Part shown: positions 24,060-33,250 of the stretch, piece by piece
How the letters are laid out: each line of letters opens with the position of its first letter
How positions within the stretch are numbered: position 1 is the stretch's first letter
Origin: Haloarcula taiwanensis
GTDB taxonomy: Archaea; Halobacteriota; Halobacteria; Halobacteriales; Haloarculaceae
Assembly (NCBI GenBank): GCA_002844335.1
Contig: CP019154.1
Location: forward strand, 682,001-746,000
Reading direction: 5' to 3'
DNA length: 64,000 nucleotides
Notes under the pieces: model-generated
The model's database searches: none
The model's input: the letters and a program-made list of their open reading frames with translations, nothing else
Told to the model about the DNA's origin: nothing
Position numbers and translations under genes: made by a program

Positions 24060-25140
24060 CGTCGGCCACCTCCGGGTCGCCGATATCGCCCTCGACCGCG
24101 CCGTCGTCCCCCTGTCCTCGCTCGCGTGGCGAGGGAATCGCTGCTGCCTCCCGGCCGTAGAAAACGAACCGGACGGCTCGTTCGAGGCCGCCGTCGAACA
24201 GGTCCTCTCGGGCACTGCCGGTGAGCGAATGGATATCGAACGCCTGCTCAGAGACGCTGACGGTGAGTGTCCCGGGCGTCAGCGTGATGCTGTTTGCAAG
24301 CGTCGTCACTGGTCCGTCTCCCCAGATGGCGGCCTCCAGTTCGACCATCTTCGGGTCGATAGGCAGTGACGGGTGCAAGACGACGTAGGCGATTTCGAGG
24401 TTGGCGACGGCGATTTCCTTGAGCAGGTACGGAACGTAAATCGCCAGCCGTGCGAGCTGTCTCGGAACCCGTGTCAGCGACGGCTGGCGGCTGAACGCGA
24501 TCGGTGCAAGCAACGCAGTGACAATCGTCGCCGTTATCGCGCCAGTGAGGAAATCCAGCGGTTTGTACGAACTCAACAGCATGTAAAACAGATACGAGGT
24601 TCCGAAAATGGTGAGATACTTTGGGAGCGTCGCGGCGCGAGCAAGCGCGGTCGACCGCGCTGGCCGCTCGACGGGCGCGGTCTCGACCTCGATATCGCCC
24701 CGGACGAGTTCGACTTCGAGCGGCCGAAGCATCGGCGTCGTGCCGCCCGGGTTGAACTCCGGATCGAGGACGACCCGTTCGATGCTGTGTTCGTCGGCGT
24801 AGGTCAGAATTGCGTCGGCGTAATCACCGGGGCTGAACAGGTAGCGGTCGGCACCGATGACGCCCAGTTCAACGTCGAGATTCGACGGCGGGACAGCACC
24901 TAGGTCTTCGTCGAGCCAGACCTCGATTCGGTCGAGCAGGTCCTTTGCCTGGCCAAGTTCCGTCTGGGCGTCAGGGTCAACAGCGCGCGTGCTTGCGACG
25001 GCGACGAGGTGCAGCGATATCTGTTGTTGTCCCTCTTTGGCCGCCGATTCGGCCTGTTCAACGGCGTAGGCGACGGTGTTACGGACCGTCACCGAATCAG
25101 CTACTGGCACGAGCAGGCGACGGGGTGGTGGTACAGTCAC
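24052..25140 (-). CDS. mnhE: Mrp antiporter subunit E fused to an N-terminal USP-like domain
   Basis: 362 residues, about twice the usual MnhE length. Residues 1 to about 150 form a universal-stress-protein-like domain: first strand RRLLVPVADS and later alternating strands; the ATP loop is not clearly preserved. Residues about 175-330 are MnhE, with two or three membrane helices and the tail ITLTPGTLTVSV, the family signature. The fusion suggests that the antiporter is regulated by a nucleotide or stress signal. It is first in the operon; the promoter should be in the 104-base gap upstream. I recall similar haloarchaeal fusions, but this was not checked. Confidence 0.9.
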   Translation of the reverse strand: MTVPPPRRLLVPVADSVTVRNTVAYAVEQAESAAKEGQQQISLHLVAVASTRAVDPDAQTELGQAKDLLDRIEVWLDEDLGAVPPSNLDVELGVIGADRYLFSPGDYADAILTYADEHSIERVVLDPEFNPGGTTPMLRPLEVELVRGDIEVETAPVERPARSTALARAATLPKYLTIFGTSYLFYMLLSSYKPLDFLTGAITATIVTALLAPIAFSRQPSLTRVPRQLARLAIYVPYLLKEIAVANLEIAYVVLHPSLPIDPKMVELEAAIWGDGPVTTLANSITLTPGTLTVSVSEQAFDIHSLTGSAREDLFDGGLERAVRFVFYGREAAAIPSPRERGQGDDGAVEGDIGDPEVADDD

Positions 25141-25244
25141 AGTCTCTGTTTAGAAACTCCGAATAGGCGGTTCGTCGGGCAGTACTGTCGTTATCGGACC
25201 GGAGCAACGGAACACGCAAAACTATTTCGTAATCGGTTACGCTC

Positions 25245-26411
25245 TCAGTCACGACTGGACAGATGGTCACCGAGTTCGTCGGCGACACGGGCACCCAGCC
25301 CCTGCTTTTCCCCGATGTACTCCGTGGCCGAGTCTCCGTCGACAAGTATGGCACGCGTCTCGTCGCCACCCATCACGCTCGCGTCGTTAGCGACCACGAA
25401 GGTCAGCCCGGTCCGCTCCCGTATCTCGCGGGCGCGCTCGATTAGCGTCCCGTCGTCGCCCTCTGTCTCGACTTTGAACCCGACGATAGGGAGGTCGGGG
25501 TGATCCGAGCGAACGGTGTCGATGAGTTTCGGCGTCGGCTGCAGCGTCAGCGTCAGCTCCGCCTGCCCGCTCTTGATTTTCTCGGGGGCCTCCTCGACGG
25601 TGTAATCCGAGATGGCGGCCGCGGAGACCAGCGCGTCGGCCGCGTCGGCGACCCGCCGGGTAGCCGCCGTCATCTCCGCGGCCGACTCGACCTGCTCGAC
25701 GGTCGCGTAGGGAACGTCCGGCCCGTCGTGGACGAGCGTCACGTCGGCCCCGCGGGCGTAGCAGGCCCGCGCGACGGCCCGCCCGGTCCGCCCCGAGGAC
25801 CGGTTCGAGAGCGTCCGCACCGGGTCGACTGACTCTGTGGTCGCACCCGCAGTCACGACGACGTGCTTGCCTGCAAGTGGTCGGTCGCCCGCTGCCCGGG
25901 CGGTCGCCGTGACGATGGCCCCCTCGGTCGCGATTTTGGCCTTCCCCTCCTCGATTCGCGGGTCAACGAACTCGACGCCCCAGGACTCGACGCGGTCGAT
26001 TGCCTCCAGTACGCCGGGGTGGTCGTACATCGGCTCGTGCATTGCCGGTGCGACGACGACCGGCACGCCCGCGCCGAGAGCGGTCGTCACACACGTCGTC
26101 ACGGGCGTGTCGTCGATTGCCGCGGCGACCTTGCCGACAGTGTTTGCCGTTGCAGGCGCGAGCAAGAATACATCGCCCCAGCCCGAGCGCCCGCAGAGGT
26201 CGACGTGTTCGACGTCGCCCGTGATTTCGGTAATCACCTGATTGTCCGTCGCGAACGACAGCGCCCACGGATGGATGATACCCGTCGCGCTGTCGGTCAT
26301 CACCGCCCGGACGGACGCCCCCTGTCGTCGGAGTTCGTGTGCGAGTTCAACCGTCTTGACGGCCGCGATAGACCCCGACACCCCCAGAACGACGTTGACT
26401 CCGGTCAGCAT
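25245..26411 (-). CDS. coaBC: Bifunctional phosphopantothenoylcysteine decarboxylase / phosphopantothenate-cysteine ligase
   Basis: 388 residues. The N-terminal half is the flavoprotein CoaC (GVSGSIAAVK at the start, FLLAPATANT, and PAMHEPMY). The C-terminal half (from about residue 185) is CoaB, with VTAGATTESVDPVR and NRSSGRTG binding CTP and substrate. Together they add cysteine to phosphopantothenate and decarboxylate the product in CoA synthesis. ATG at 26411 (MLTGVNV) is chosen; an upstream in-frame start would add 17 residues without similarity. It is 51 bases from the next gene upstream. Confidence 0.93.
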   Translation of the reverse strand: MLTGVNVVLGVSGSIAAVKTVELAHELRRQGASVRAVMTDSATGIIHPWALSFATDNQVITEITGDVEHVDLCGRSGWGDVFLLAPATANTVGKVAAAIDDTPVTTCVTTALGAGVPVVVAPAMHEPMYDHPGVLEAIDRVESWGVEFVDPRIEEGKAKIATEGAIVTATARAAGDRPLAGKHVVVTAGATTESVDPVRTLSNRSSGRTGRAVARACYARGADVTLVHDGPDVPYATVEQVESAAEMTAATRRVADAADALVSAAAISDYTVEEAPEKIKSGQAELTLTLQPTPKLIDTVRSDHPDLPIVGFKVETEGDDGTLIERAREIRERTGLTFVVANDASVMGGDETRAILVDGDSATEYIGEKQGLGARVADELGDHLSSRD

Positions 26412-26461
26412 ACCTGCCGGTTCGCGGTGCGTGGGTAAAAGCCCCTGTCTCTCCGGCGGCA

Positions 26462-28027
26462 CTAGTCGCTGTCGCCCGCGATCTGCTCACTCCGATTGCC
26501 GCTCTCGTCACTGCTGATACGTGGCCTCCCGTCGTGCGCGTTCAGTGCGAGGCTGAACGCGGCTATCGCCAGCAGAACCAGCCCGAGTGCGACTACCGAA
26601 CTGAACGAGAGTCCGGTCGACGGAGTCGGAACCGCGACCGGGATGAGTACGTATCGAACGACCAGCACAAGGAGAACGGCCCCGGCGAGGATCGCCGCAG
26701 TTCCGGTGACGTGGACGAACTGGCTGTCGGTCGTGTCGGCGTCCCGGCCCAGTTGTTTCCCGATACTGCTTGCGTGCGCGCCGGTGTCCCAGACCAGTAG
26801 CGCCGCCGCGCTCCCGACGAGGACGAGTATCGGTGCGAGTCCGCGCTCAGCCCCGAACAACGTCACGATGAACAGGAGCGCGCTTCCAGCTGCGAACCCT
26901 GCCGTCTGCCGGGATAGCAACTCTGAATCGACCAGCTCAGCCAGTAGTGTGACGAGTCCACGGAGGACGACGACCGAAATCAAGACGCCGAGGAGCAACA
27001 CAGTAGCCGAGCCGTAGTGGCCGCCCCCGGCATACGTGGGCGCTATTCGCCGGGTCACGCCAGCGGCTGTAAGGATCAGCGCGCCCAGCAACAGCACCAC
27101 AGGGAGCACGATACTACCGGTCTGCCGCGCCAGCAACCGTCCGGGGTTGTCCCCCAGCCACTGTAGCAGCCATTGCCGGAGCCGTTCGACGACGAGAATA
27201 CACAGTACGGCCGGGAGCCCGACTGCAAGGGGGAGATGGAGCAGGCCACTGAAGGCGACCCGCAGAGCCGGCCCGAGCACCGGGAGACTGTGGAGAAAAC
27301 GGTCGAACAGTCCCTGTGCTGTCGGTATAAACGCCACGAGCAACTGCAGGCCAACGGCGGCTTTGAGCGAGATGTCGATATCCCACCAGCTTCGTCCCAG
27401 CAGGTCCAGCCGCCCAAGCGCTCGGTCTGTCGTCGCCGCGGGTGCCGGAATCCACGACTCCAGCGTCTCCGTCGCCCGGTCCAGCAACAACAGGGCGGTC
27501 AGGATCCCGGCCTGTAGCGTCACGAAGCCCACGAGCGGATGGAGAGAGAAGCCGGTGACGACATGTACGAGCACCCGGGGCAGCCTGACGGCAGCCGCGA
27601 CGGCACAGACGATTGTGATGAGGATGCCGGCCACCAGCATCACGAAACTCTCGTCGAGCATTGTCGAGAGTTCGTCCGATGCCTCAGCCGGCGGCACTAA
27701 CCCGCTACTCGCGTCGATAACGACGAGCGTGGCGGCCAGCGGGAACCCGAGCGCCGCAACGAGTGACCGGTAGTCAGCCGCCAGCAGCGCGGTCCCACAG
27801 AACACGCCCGCACCGATGACGATGGCGACGCTGCCGCAGGCGATACGCTTGTGGGCCTCGCTGCGGAGCGCCCAGACTCCGGCCGCGATGCAGAGTCCGC
27901 CGACGAAGCTGGCCAGCACTGGTATCGCGTCCGCGACAGCGAGGCCGAGGACGAGCGAAACGAGCACCGCGACTGTCCCGGCCAGCGCCGCGCTCGATGC
28001 CGCCGGTCGACTGTCGAGTTCCGTCAT
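26462..28027 (-). CDS. DUF7519-type polytopic membrane protein
   Basis: 521 residues, mostly hydrophobic, with about 13 predicted helices and a polar C-terminal tail. I recall the family as a haloarchaeal protein that accompanies DUF58 and DUF4129 genes. There are no catalytic motifs. The ATG at 28027 gives an ATGA overlap with the DUF58 gene stop and is preferred over a GTG two codons upstream. It is the last gene of the four-gene operon. Confidence 0.75.
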   Translation of the reverse strand: MTELDSRPAASSAALAGTVAVLVSLVLGLAVADAIPVLASFVGGLCIAAGVWALRSEAHKRIACGSVAIVIGAGVFCGTALLAADYRSLVAALGFPLAATLVVIDASSGLVPPAEASDELSTMLDESFVMLVAGILITIVCAVAAAVRLPRVLVHVVTGFSLHPLVGFVTLQAGILTALLLLDRATETLESWIPAPAATTDRALGRLDLLGRSWWDIDISLKAAVGLQLLVAFIPTAQGLFDRFLHSLPVLGPALRVAFSGLLHLPLAVGLPAVLCILVVERLRQWLLQWLGDNPGRLLARQTGSIVLPVVLLLGALILTAAGVTRRIAPTYAGGGHYGSATVLLLGVLISVVVLRGLVTLLAELVDSELLSRQTAGFAAGSALLFIVTLFGAERGLAPILVLVGSAAALLVWDTGAHASSIGKQLGRDADTTDSQFVHVTGTAAILAGAVLLVLVVRYVLIPVAVPTPSTGLSFSSVVALGLVLLAIAAFSLALNAHDGRPRISSDESGNRSEQIAGDSD

Positions 28028-29349
28028 GCCCACCGCTCCGTCGCGCGAATGAGGGCTTTAGCGAGCGGTTCCGTGGGCGTCCAGTCGACGACCCGGACTG
28101 AGCCTCGAAGAGCGTCGAGGCGGGCTGTTCGGTCGATTTGCTCGACGGTACTTCCCGGACTGTCGCCGGTCGTTATATCGGGACTGACGACCGTAACCGC
28201 GTGTCCGTACGCGGCGAGTCGTTTCGCCGAATCGGCCGCCCGGTCGTCGAGCAGGGGTGTACAGAATACGATCTGTGATTCGCTCGGTATCGAGCGGTCG
28301 AGCGTCGCCACCGCGTCCCCGCCGTCAGTGATACCGTACCGGTCTGCTGTCTCGGTCGGCGACTGCATTCGCCGAGTGCGGGTGTCGGTGTCGAGCAGCC
28401 ACGACTTACGGGTCCCCGTCGGCCTGTCGGCCGACCCGTCCACAACCGCTTCCAGAAACGCCTCTAATCGCTGCTCCTGTGCCCGATTAGCCGATGGCTG
28501 CAGCGTCTCGCAACTGTCGTAGACGGCGGCCCCGACGCGGTTGTCCGTCGCCAGAAGCGCCGCGCCGACCTGCTGGGCCGCGTAGACGCAGAACTGGACG
28601 GCCGTGGGCGCGCCTGCGTTGCCTGCAACGGGATGTCTCGAATCTACCAGCGTGACAACGGTGGCCGCTCGTGTCTCCTTGAACTCGACTGTCGCCAGTT
28701 CATTCGTCTTCGCGAAGCGGTTCCAGTCGACGCGGCTCATCGGGTCCGAGGACTGATGCTCGCGGATCGCGTAGAACGCGAGCCCATTCCCGCCGGCGTC
28801 CGTCGGCACACGCCCCGACTGTGAAAGGGTCTGGCCCGAAAGCGAAACGGTGTCCACACTGGCACTGCACGAGAGCGTCGTCTCGGCGGTGACCTGCTCG
28901 GCGAATTCGACGGTCCCGGTCAGGTTCCGGCAGGCGATTGCCACGTCGGTGAACGCGTGGTCGCCACGCCGGGCTTCGACGGTGTAGGTGACCGAATCCG
29001 ACGCACCGGCTTCGAGGTGGGTCCCGAACCGCGGTGAGCCGTCGATGACCTCGAGCCGCTCCGGGACGCCGTCGAGGACGCGAACGTCGGGCAGGGTCGC
29101 GCCCCCGTCGTTCGTGAGCGTCAGCGTCACTGTCACCTCTGTGCCGGGGAGCGGGTCGGTCGGCTCGATGCGCCGCTCGACTGTGAGCGTCGGTTCGGGG
29201 TCGCCGATAGCCGTCTGATAGGCCGCATACACCAGCGCCACTGCCGCGACCATGAAAACCGCCGGGTTCCCGGTGACGATGCCGGCTCCGCCGGCAACCA
29301 GCGCGGCCGAGACGCCGACGTTGCGCTGTGTAGTCTCGCGCGTGCTCAC
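28024..29349 (-). CDS. DUF58 domain protein
   Basis: 441 residues. Two N-terminal transmembrane helices (about 12-50), then a beta-sandwich repeat region, then the DUF58 motif around SRVDWNRFAKT (about residue 205), which begins a VWA-like domain. DUF58 proteins occur with MoxR AAA+ ATPases and are thought to act in assembling or activating envelope proteins. No moxR is in this operon. It overlaps the gene after it by ATGA. Confidence 0.82.
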   Translation of the reverse strand: MSTRETTQRNVGVSAALVAGGAGIVTGNPAVFMVAAVALVYAAYQTAIGDPEPTLTVERRIEPTDPLPGTEVTVTLTLTNDGGATLPDVRVLDGVPERLEVIDGSPRFGTHLEAGASDSVTYTVEARRGDHAFTDVAIACRNLTGTVEFAEQVTAETTLSCSASVDTVSLSGQTLSQSGRVPTDAGGNGLAFYAIREHQSSDPMSRVDWNRFAKTNELATVEFKETRAATVVTLVDSRHPVAGNAGAPTAVQFCVYAAQQVGAALLATDNRVGAAVYDSCETLQPSANRAQEQRLEAFLEAVVDGSADRPTGTRKSWLLDTDTRTRRMQSPTETADRYGITDGGDAVATLDRSIPSESQIVFCTPLLDDRAADSAKRLAAYGHAVTVVSPDITTGDSPGSTVEQIDRTARLDALRGSVRVVDWTPTEPLAKALIRATERWA

Positions 29350-30092
29350 GACTGCTCACCCCGCTGGAGCCGTCGTATCTCTGTTACCGCCGCCTCGACC
29401 TTTCGGTCGAACCCCGCACCGCTGGCCCAGTCCCGTAGCTGCATCTCGATAGGTGGGTCAGGTGCGTCCGGGCCGCCGAGGAAGGCTATTGCCCGGCGGT
29501 CGTCCGTCCACGACCCAGCCCGAACCTCTCGGGCTGCTGCCTCTGTCGACAGCTCCGCCGTTTCGACCAGCACCTGTCGCGCGGCCTCGCGGAGTCTGTT
29601 CCTGATTTCCGACGCGTGACTCGCTTCGAGGCCGTTGTAGGGGTCAACACGCCCGTCGATTTTTTCGAGCAATTCGTCGATGTCGTCGCCGACCAGCGCG
29701 CCGGAGTCTGCCTGTGTCGCTTTCGGTTCCAGTAGCTCATCGAGCAGCTCTGTCGACTCGTCGCCCGAACCGTCGTGATACGGCTCACGCGGTTGTTTCC
29801 CTCGTACCGGCGGCAGCGTCGAGTCCTGTGTCCGAACAACGGTGTACAGGCCAAAAAGTCCGATGGCGGCGGCGCTGACGCTTGCGACGAGCTGTAGTTG
29901 CCTGGCCGACCCGCTCCCGACGTTCGGAAGTACTGATGGGAAGGTGACGACGAACACAGCGCCGGCAAGTGCAGCGAGTCCCAGCAGGGTGTATCGGACG
30001 AACCTGGACCCCGGTGTCGGGCGGTTGACGCTGACATCGATGGTCGCCCGGGCGGTTCCCGCTTGCTCGTTCCGCGATTCCGCGCCATTCAT
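29346..30092 (-). CDS. DUF7269-type membrane protein of the DUF58 operon
   Basis: 248 residues. Two hydrophobic helices (about 34-55 and 68-85) are followed by an acidic soluble domain with a long helical region (about 125-245). I recall it as DUF7269, specific to haloarchaea and linked to DUF58/DUF4129 genes. No known motif. It overlaps the preceding stop by one base and the following DUF58 start by ATGA. Confidence 0.72.
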   Translation of the reverse strand: MNGAESRNEQAGTARATIDVSVNRPTPGSRFVRYTLLGLAALAGAVFVVTFPSVLPNVGSGSARQLQLVASVSAAAIGLFGLYTVVRTQDSTLPPVRGKQPREPYHDGSGDESTELLDELLEPKATQADSGALVGDDIDELLEKIDGRVDPYNGLEASHASEIRNRLREAARQVLVETAELSTEAAAREVRAGSWTDDRRAIAFLGGPDAPDPPIEMQLRDWASGAGFDRKVEAAVTEIRRLQRGEQS

Positions 30093-31204
30093 CAGTTGTC
30101 ACCTCGGTTGAAGAGGTCTCTGAGGGCGTTCTGAGCCGATTCTGTTCGCTCTCCGGTCGCCGACCGCCCGCCGTATTCGACTTCCCGGAAGAGGGTCGTT
30201 AGCTGGCGGACGGGAGCTTCCGGAAGCCCGCTGTCGATAGCCCGGCGAGCGTACTCCCCTGGCGTCGCCGTCTCGGGGTCCGGGACTGACACACGGTCAG
30301 CCAGCAGCGCCCATGCCTCCCGCACCGACAGTGAATCGATGTCCGGCCCCTCGTCCGCCTCTGCCGTCGATTCGGCGGCCGCTGTCCGCCCGGACGCTGT
30401 ATCCGACGACCCAAACAGCGACGGGCTGTCGACGCCACTCCGAACTGAGGCAAGGAAGCCGCTGGACCCACCGAAGCCGCTCAGCGCTCTGAACGGCGCA
30501 ACTGAGAGCGACCCGAGCGCGCTCGGCAGACCGGCGACGCCCCGCAGTGACATCGTGCCGACCGACCCGAACCCCGTCGCCAGTCCGGACAGGATACCGC
30601 CGGAGACGGCAGCGAGACCGGCCCCGACTCGTGCGAGCGCCGACGATCCCGAGAGTAGCGCGGCGGTCGTCACCTTCGGAATCCGGGCGAGAGTCCGCCC
30701 CACCGCGCCGTCCGAAACTGCTGAGACCACTGTCCCGAACAGCGAATCCAGAATCGGATGCAGGTGGAGTCCAGCCGCTGTCGACCCGTCACCCTCGGCG
30801 TCCGATGCGGCACGAATAACACTGACTGCGACGACGCCGAACCCGCCGATAAGCGCCAGCCCGAGCAGTTTCACCAGCACTGGAGACCCGCTGTCTTCGC
30901 CTTCCCCGGCTCCCGGCGTCTCTGTCGCCGTCTCCGTCGGTGTTGGCGTCGCTGTCGCCGATGGAGTATCGCTCGTCGCTCCCGGCGGCGTCTCTGTCCC
31001 ATCACTGGTCGCTACCGGTGTCGGCCCGCCGTCGACTTCGCCGGGGGCTGTTCCGTCGGGCGTGACCGGCTCGCTCGCTCGACTGTCGAGGGGGCCGCTC
31101 GACTCGAATTCGACGCCGAGCGCGCCGGGAAACAGCGCTGTGCCGAACAGGACAGCGACCGCACAGAGGAGGGCGAGGGCGGCACGTACCAGCTTTGTTG
31201 ACAC
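30092..31204 (-). CDS. DUF4129 domain secreted/membrane protein
   Basis: A signal-anchor helix (about residues 6-28 from the GTG at 31204), a long Thr/Pro/Ser-rich low-complexity linker, a second membrane helix (about residue 110-135) and a C-terminal DUF4129 domain (about 290-370, with TPGEYARRAIDSGLPEAPV). DUF4129 is often fused to transglutaminase-like proteins. The GTG at 31204 is preferred because the signal peptide starts there; an in-frame GTG at 31246 would add 14 residues. It is first in the DUF58 operon and divergent from htpX. Confidence 0.72.
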   Translation of the reverse strand: MSTKLVRAALALLCAVAVLFGTALFPGALGVEFESSGPLDSRASEPVTPDGTAPGEVDGGPTPVATSDGTETPPGATSDTPSATATPTPTETATETPGAGEGEDSGSPVLVKLLGLALIGGFGVVAVSVIRAASDAEGDGSTAAGLHLHPILDSLFGTVVSAVSDGAVGRTLARIPKVTTAALLSGSSALARVGAGLAAVSGGILSGLATGFGSVGTMSLRGVAGLPSALGSLSVAPFRALSGFGGSSGFLASVRSGVDSPSLFGSSDTASGRTAAAESTAEADEGPDIDSLSVREAWALLADRVSVPDPETATPGEYARRAIDSGLPEAPVRQLTTLFREVEYGGRSATGERTESAQNALRDLFNRGDN

Positions 31205-31305
31205 TACGGCCCCGTTCCCGGCGGCAGAGTAAATACTTTCCCTCACTGATAGACTGTCTGAGCAGAAAACCTTTCATCCGCTGTGGGTATAGCAGAACTA
31301 CCACT

Positions 31306-32370
31306 ATGCGGACACTGACCCGCCGGATGCTGTGGACCCTCCTGCTCCTCCTTGCCGTCGACATCGCTGTGGTCGCTACCGCGGCGGTGCTTCTGACACC
31401 CTGGCTTGCGCCGGTTCGGGACGCTGTTGCCACCTCCCTCCCGTTCGGTGGGGCGTCGGCACGCATCGCCTGGTGGGTGGCTGTTCTCGTCCCCGCACTC
31501 GTGGCGTTTGTCTGGGCTCAGCTTCGATACACCAGTGCCCAGACGATGGCTGAAGTCGACGCTCGAATCGTCGGCCCCGAGGAGTACCCCGCCCTCCACG
31601 AGCGAGTACAGCGGCTCGCGCAACTGGCCGACCTCACGCCGCCACGGATTGCCGTCACAGACGCCGAGGTACCGAACAGTTTCGCCATCGGAACGCTCGG
31701 TGGCGCGACGGTGGTCGTCAGCGAGGGACTGCTGTCGGTTCTTGACGGCGACGAACTCGACGCCGTGCTGGCCCACGAACTCATGCACGTCGCCAACCGC
31801 GACGCGACTGTCATGACGCTGGCCAGCTTCCTCCCGTCGCTGACAAACGGCGAGTACGACCCGCTTGCGGACCTGCTCCCGGGCGAGAGTCGTTACGCGC
31901 CCGGATTGGTCGCGCTCGGTCTCGCATATGTGTGCAGCGCCCGGGTGCTTGAGGCCCCGTTCGGAAGCCTCTCGTTCACGCTCGGGTTCCTGTTCCTGTT
32001 CGCGGTGACAGTCCTGTTCGGCGGCGTCGCGCTGGGCGTGTTCACCGCTCCCGTCGTTGTTCTGGGGCGGTCGCTGTCGCGCGCTCGGGAGTTCGCCGCC
32101 GACCGGAGCGCGGCACAGTTGACCGGCGACCCCGCCGCGCTCGTCGGGGCGTTAGAGACGCTCGACGGAGATGACGACCGCCCGAGGACCGACAAGCGCT
32201 CGGCGCACGCGGGCGTCCGCGGCCTGTGTTTCCTCCCGTACGGGTTCGATTCCGACGGGCCGACGGACTCGCTGGCCATCGAAACACGGTCCCACCCACC
32301 GACAGCCGAGCGGATCGAGCGACTGCAGGCGGTCGCACGCTCGCTCGAACAGGGTCAGTCTGACTCCTAA
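31306..32370 (+). CDS. htpX: HtpX-like M48-family membrane metalloprotease
   Basis: 354 residues. Two N-terminal transmembrane helices (about 10-30 and 56-73), a zinc-peptidase motif HELMH (residues 157-161) and a third zinc ligand glutamate in AREFAADRSAA. Further helices are around 215-265. HtpX degrades misfolded membrane proteins under stress. ATG at 31306 is favoured; an open frame starting at 31195 has no family-like sequence. Its stop overlaps, on the other strand, the stop of the convergent flavoprotein gene by four bases. Confidence 0.9.
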   Translation: MRTLTRRMLWTLLLLLAVDIAVVATAAVLLTPWLAPVRDAVATSLPFGGASARIAWWVAVLVPALVAFVWAQLRYTSAQTMAEVDARIVGPEEYPALHERVQRLAQLADLTPPRIAVTDAEVPNSFAIGTLGGATVVVSEGLLSVLDGDELDAVLAHELMHVANRDATVMTLASFLPSLTNGEYDPLADLLPGESRYAPGLVALGLAYVCSARVLEAPFGSLSFTLGFLFLFAVTVLFGGVALGVFTAPVVVLGRSLSRAREFAADRSAAQLTGDPAALVGALETLDGDDDRPRTDKRSAHAGVRGLCFLPYGFDSDGPTDSLAIETRSHPPTAERIERLQAVARSLEQGQSDS

Positions 32371-33095
32371 TCGACGCTCGGGTGCATCGTCGGCTCGCCC
32401 GGCATCGGCTCCTCGAAGTACCGCCGCATGACCTCCAGTGACTCCTGTTCACGTTGCTTGCGCTCTGTCTCGTCGATTTCTTCACAGCCCGGCGGAACCG
32501 GTCGGTCGCGGCCGGTGAAATACCCCTCCGGGGCGGTCCAGTCGTGATAAAAGTCGACGTCGGAGTCCTCTATCAGTGTAAGCCCGACTTGTGCGCCGTG
32601 GCCCGCGGCGACGATGGTCTGGTGATGCTGCTCGGCCAGCCGGCCGGCCGCGTACAGCCCCTCGATATCGGTCCGGCCCTGCTCGTCGGTCGAGATGAAC
32701 TGCTTCGACCCCCGGTCGACAAGCGAGATGTCCAGCCCGTTCAGATACGACGGGTCCGACCAGGACGCAGCGATGAGGTATGTCGCGTTATATGAGTCGC
32801 CACCGGCACAGGTCACGTCGAACCCTCCCGCAGTCTCCGCCACCTGCTCGGCTTCGCCGTCGATGAACCAGACGCCGGCGCGCCGCGCCTGTGCCCGAAT
32901 GAGTTCGAGCAGGAGCCGGGGGTTGATTCCCGCCGGAAATCCGGGGTAGTTCTCCAGATGTGCGTTGCGGTTCAGTATCGACTCGCCGGTCGAGATGATC
33001 CGGGTCGACAGGCCGGCGCGAGCGGTGTAGATCGCCGCCGACAGCCCGGCGACGCCCCCGCCCACGATGATGACTTCTTCGCGGTCGGTTGGCAT
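32367..33095 (-). CDS. Thioredoxin reductase-like flavoprotein without the CxxC pair
   Basis: 242 residues. An FAD-binding Rossmann motif VIIVGGGVAGLSAA is near the start, with HLENYPGF and the late G-LYAAGRLAE motif. The redox-active CxxC between the FAD and NADPH domains of thioredoxin reductases is missing, and the protein is about 70 residues short of the usual length, so there is no complete NADPH domain. It is therefore a one-domain FAD oxidoreductase of unknown substrate. ATG at 33095 starts at MPTDREEVI. It is divergent from pan and convergent with htpX. Confidence 0.8.
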   Translation of the reverse strand: MPTDREEVIIVGGGVAGLSAAIYTARAGLSTRIISTGESILNRNAHLENYPGFPAGINPRLLLELIRAQARRAGVWFIDGEAEQVAETAGGFDVTCAGGDSYNATYLIAASWSDPSYLNGLDISLVDRGSKQFISTDEQGRTDIEGLYAAGRLAEQHHQTIVAAGHGAQVGLTLIEDSDVDFYHDWTAPEGYFTGRDRPVPPGCEEIDETERKQREQESLEVMRRYFEEPMPGEPTMHPSVD

Positions 33096-33250
33096 AGACA
33101 GATGTTTCCAGTGGGGGCAAAGAAACGTGCCGGTTTGAGACCTATAGACGGGGAGCGGCCAGTAACAGCCCCTACAGGGCACACACCGGGCGGTACAGTT
33201 TCTGAGGTGACCCGAAGCCTCATAACGATACACCCACTAAAGGCGTCGTA

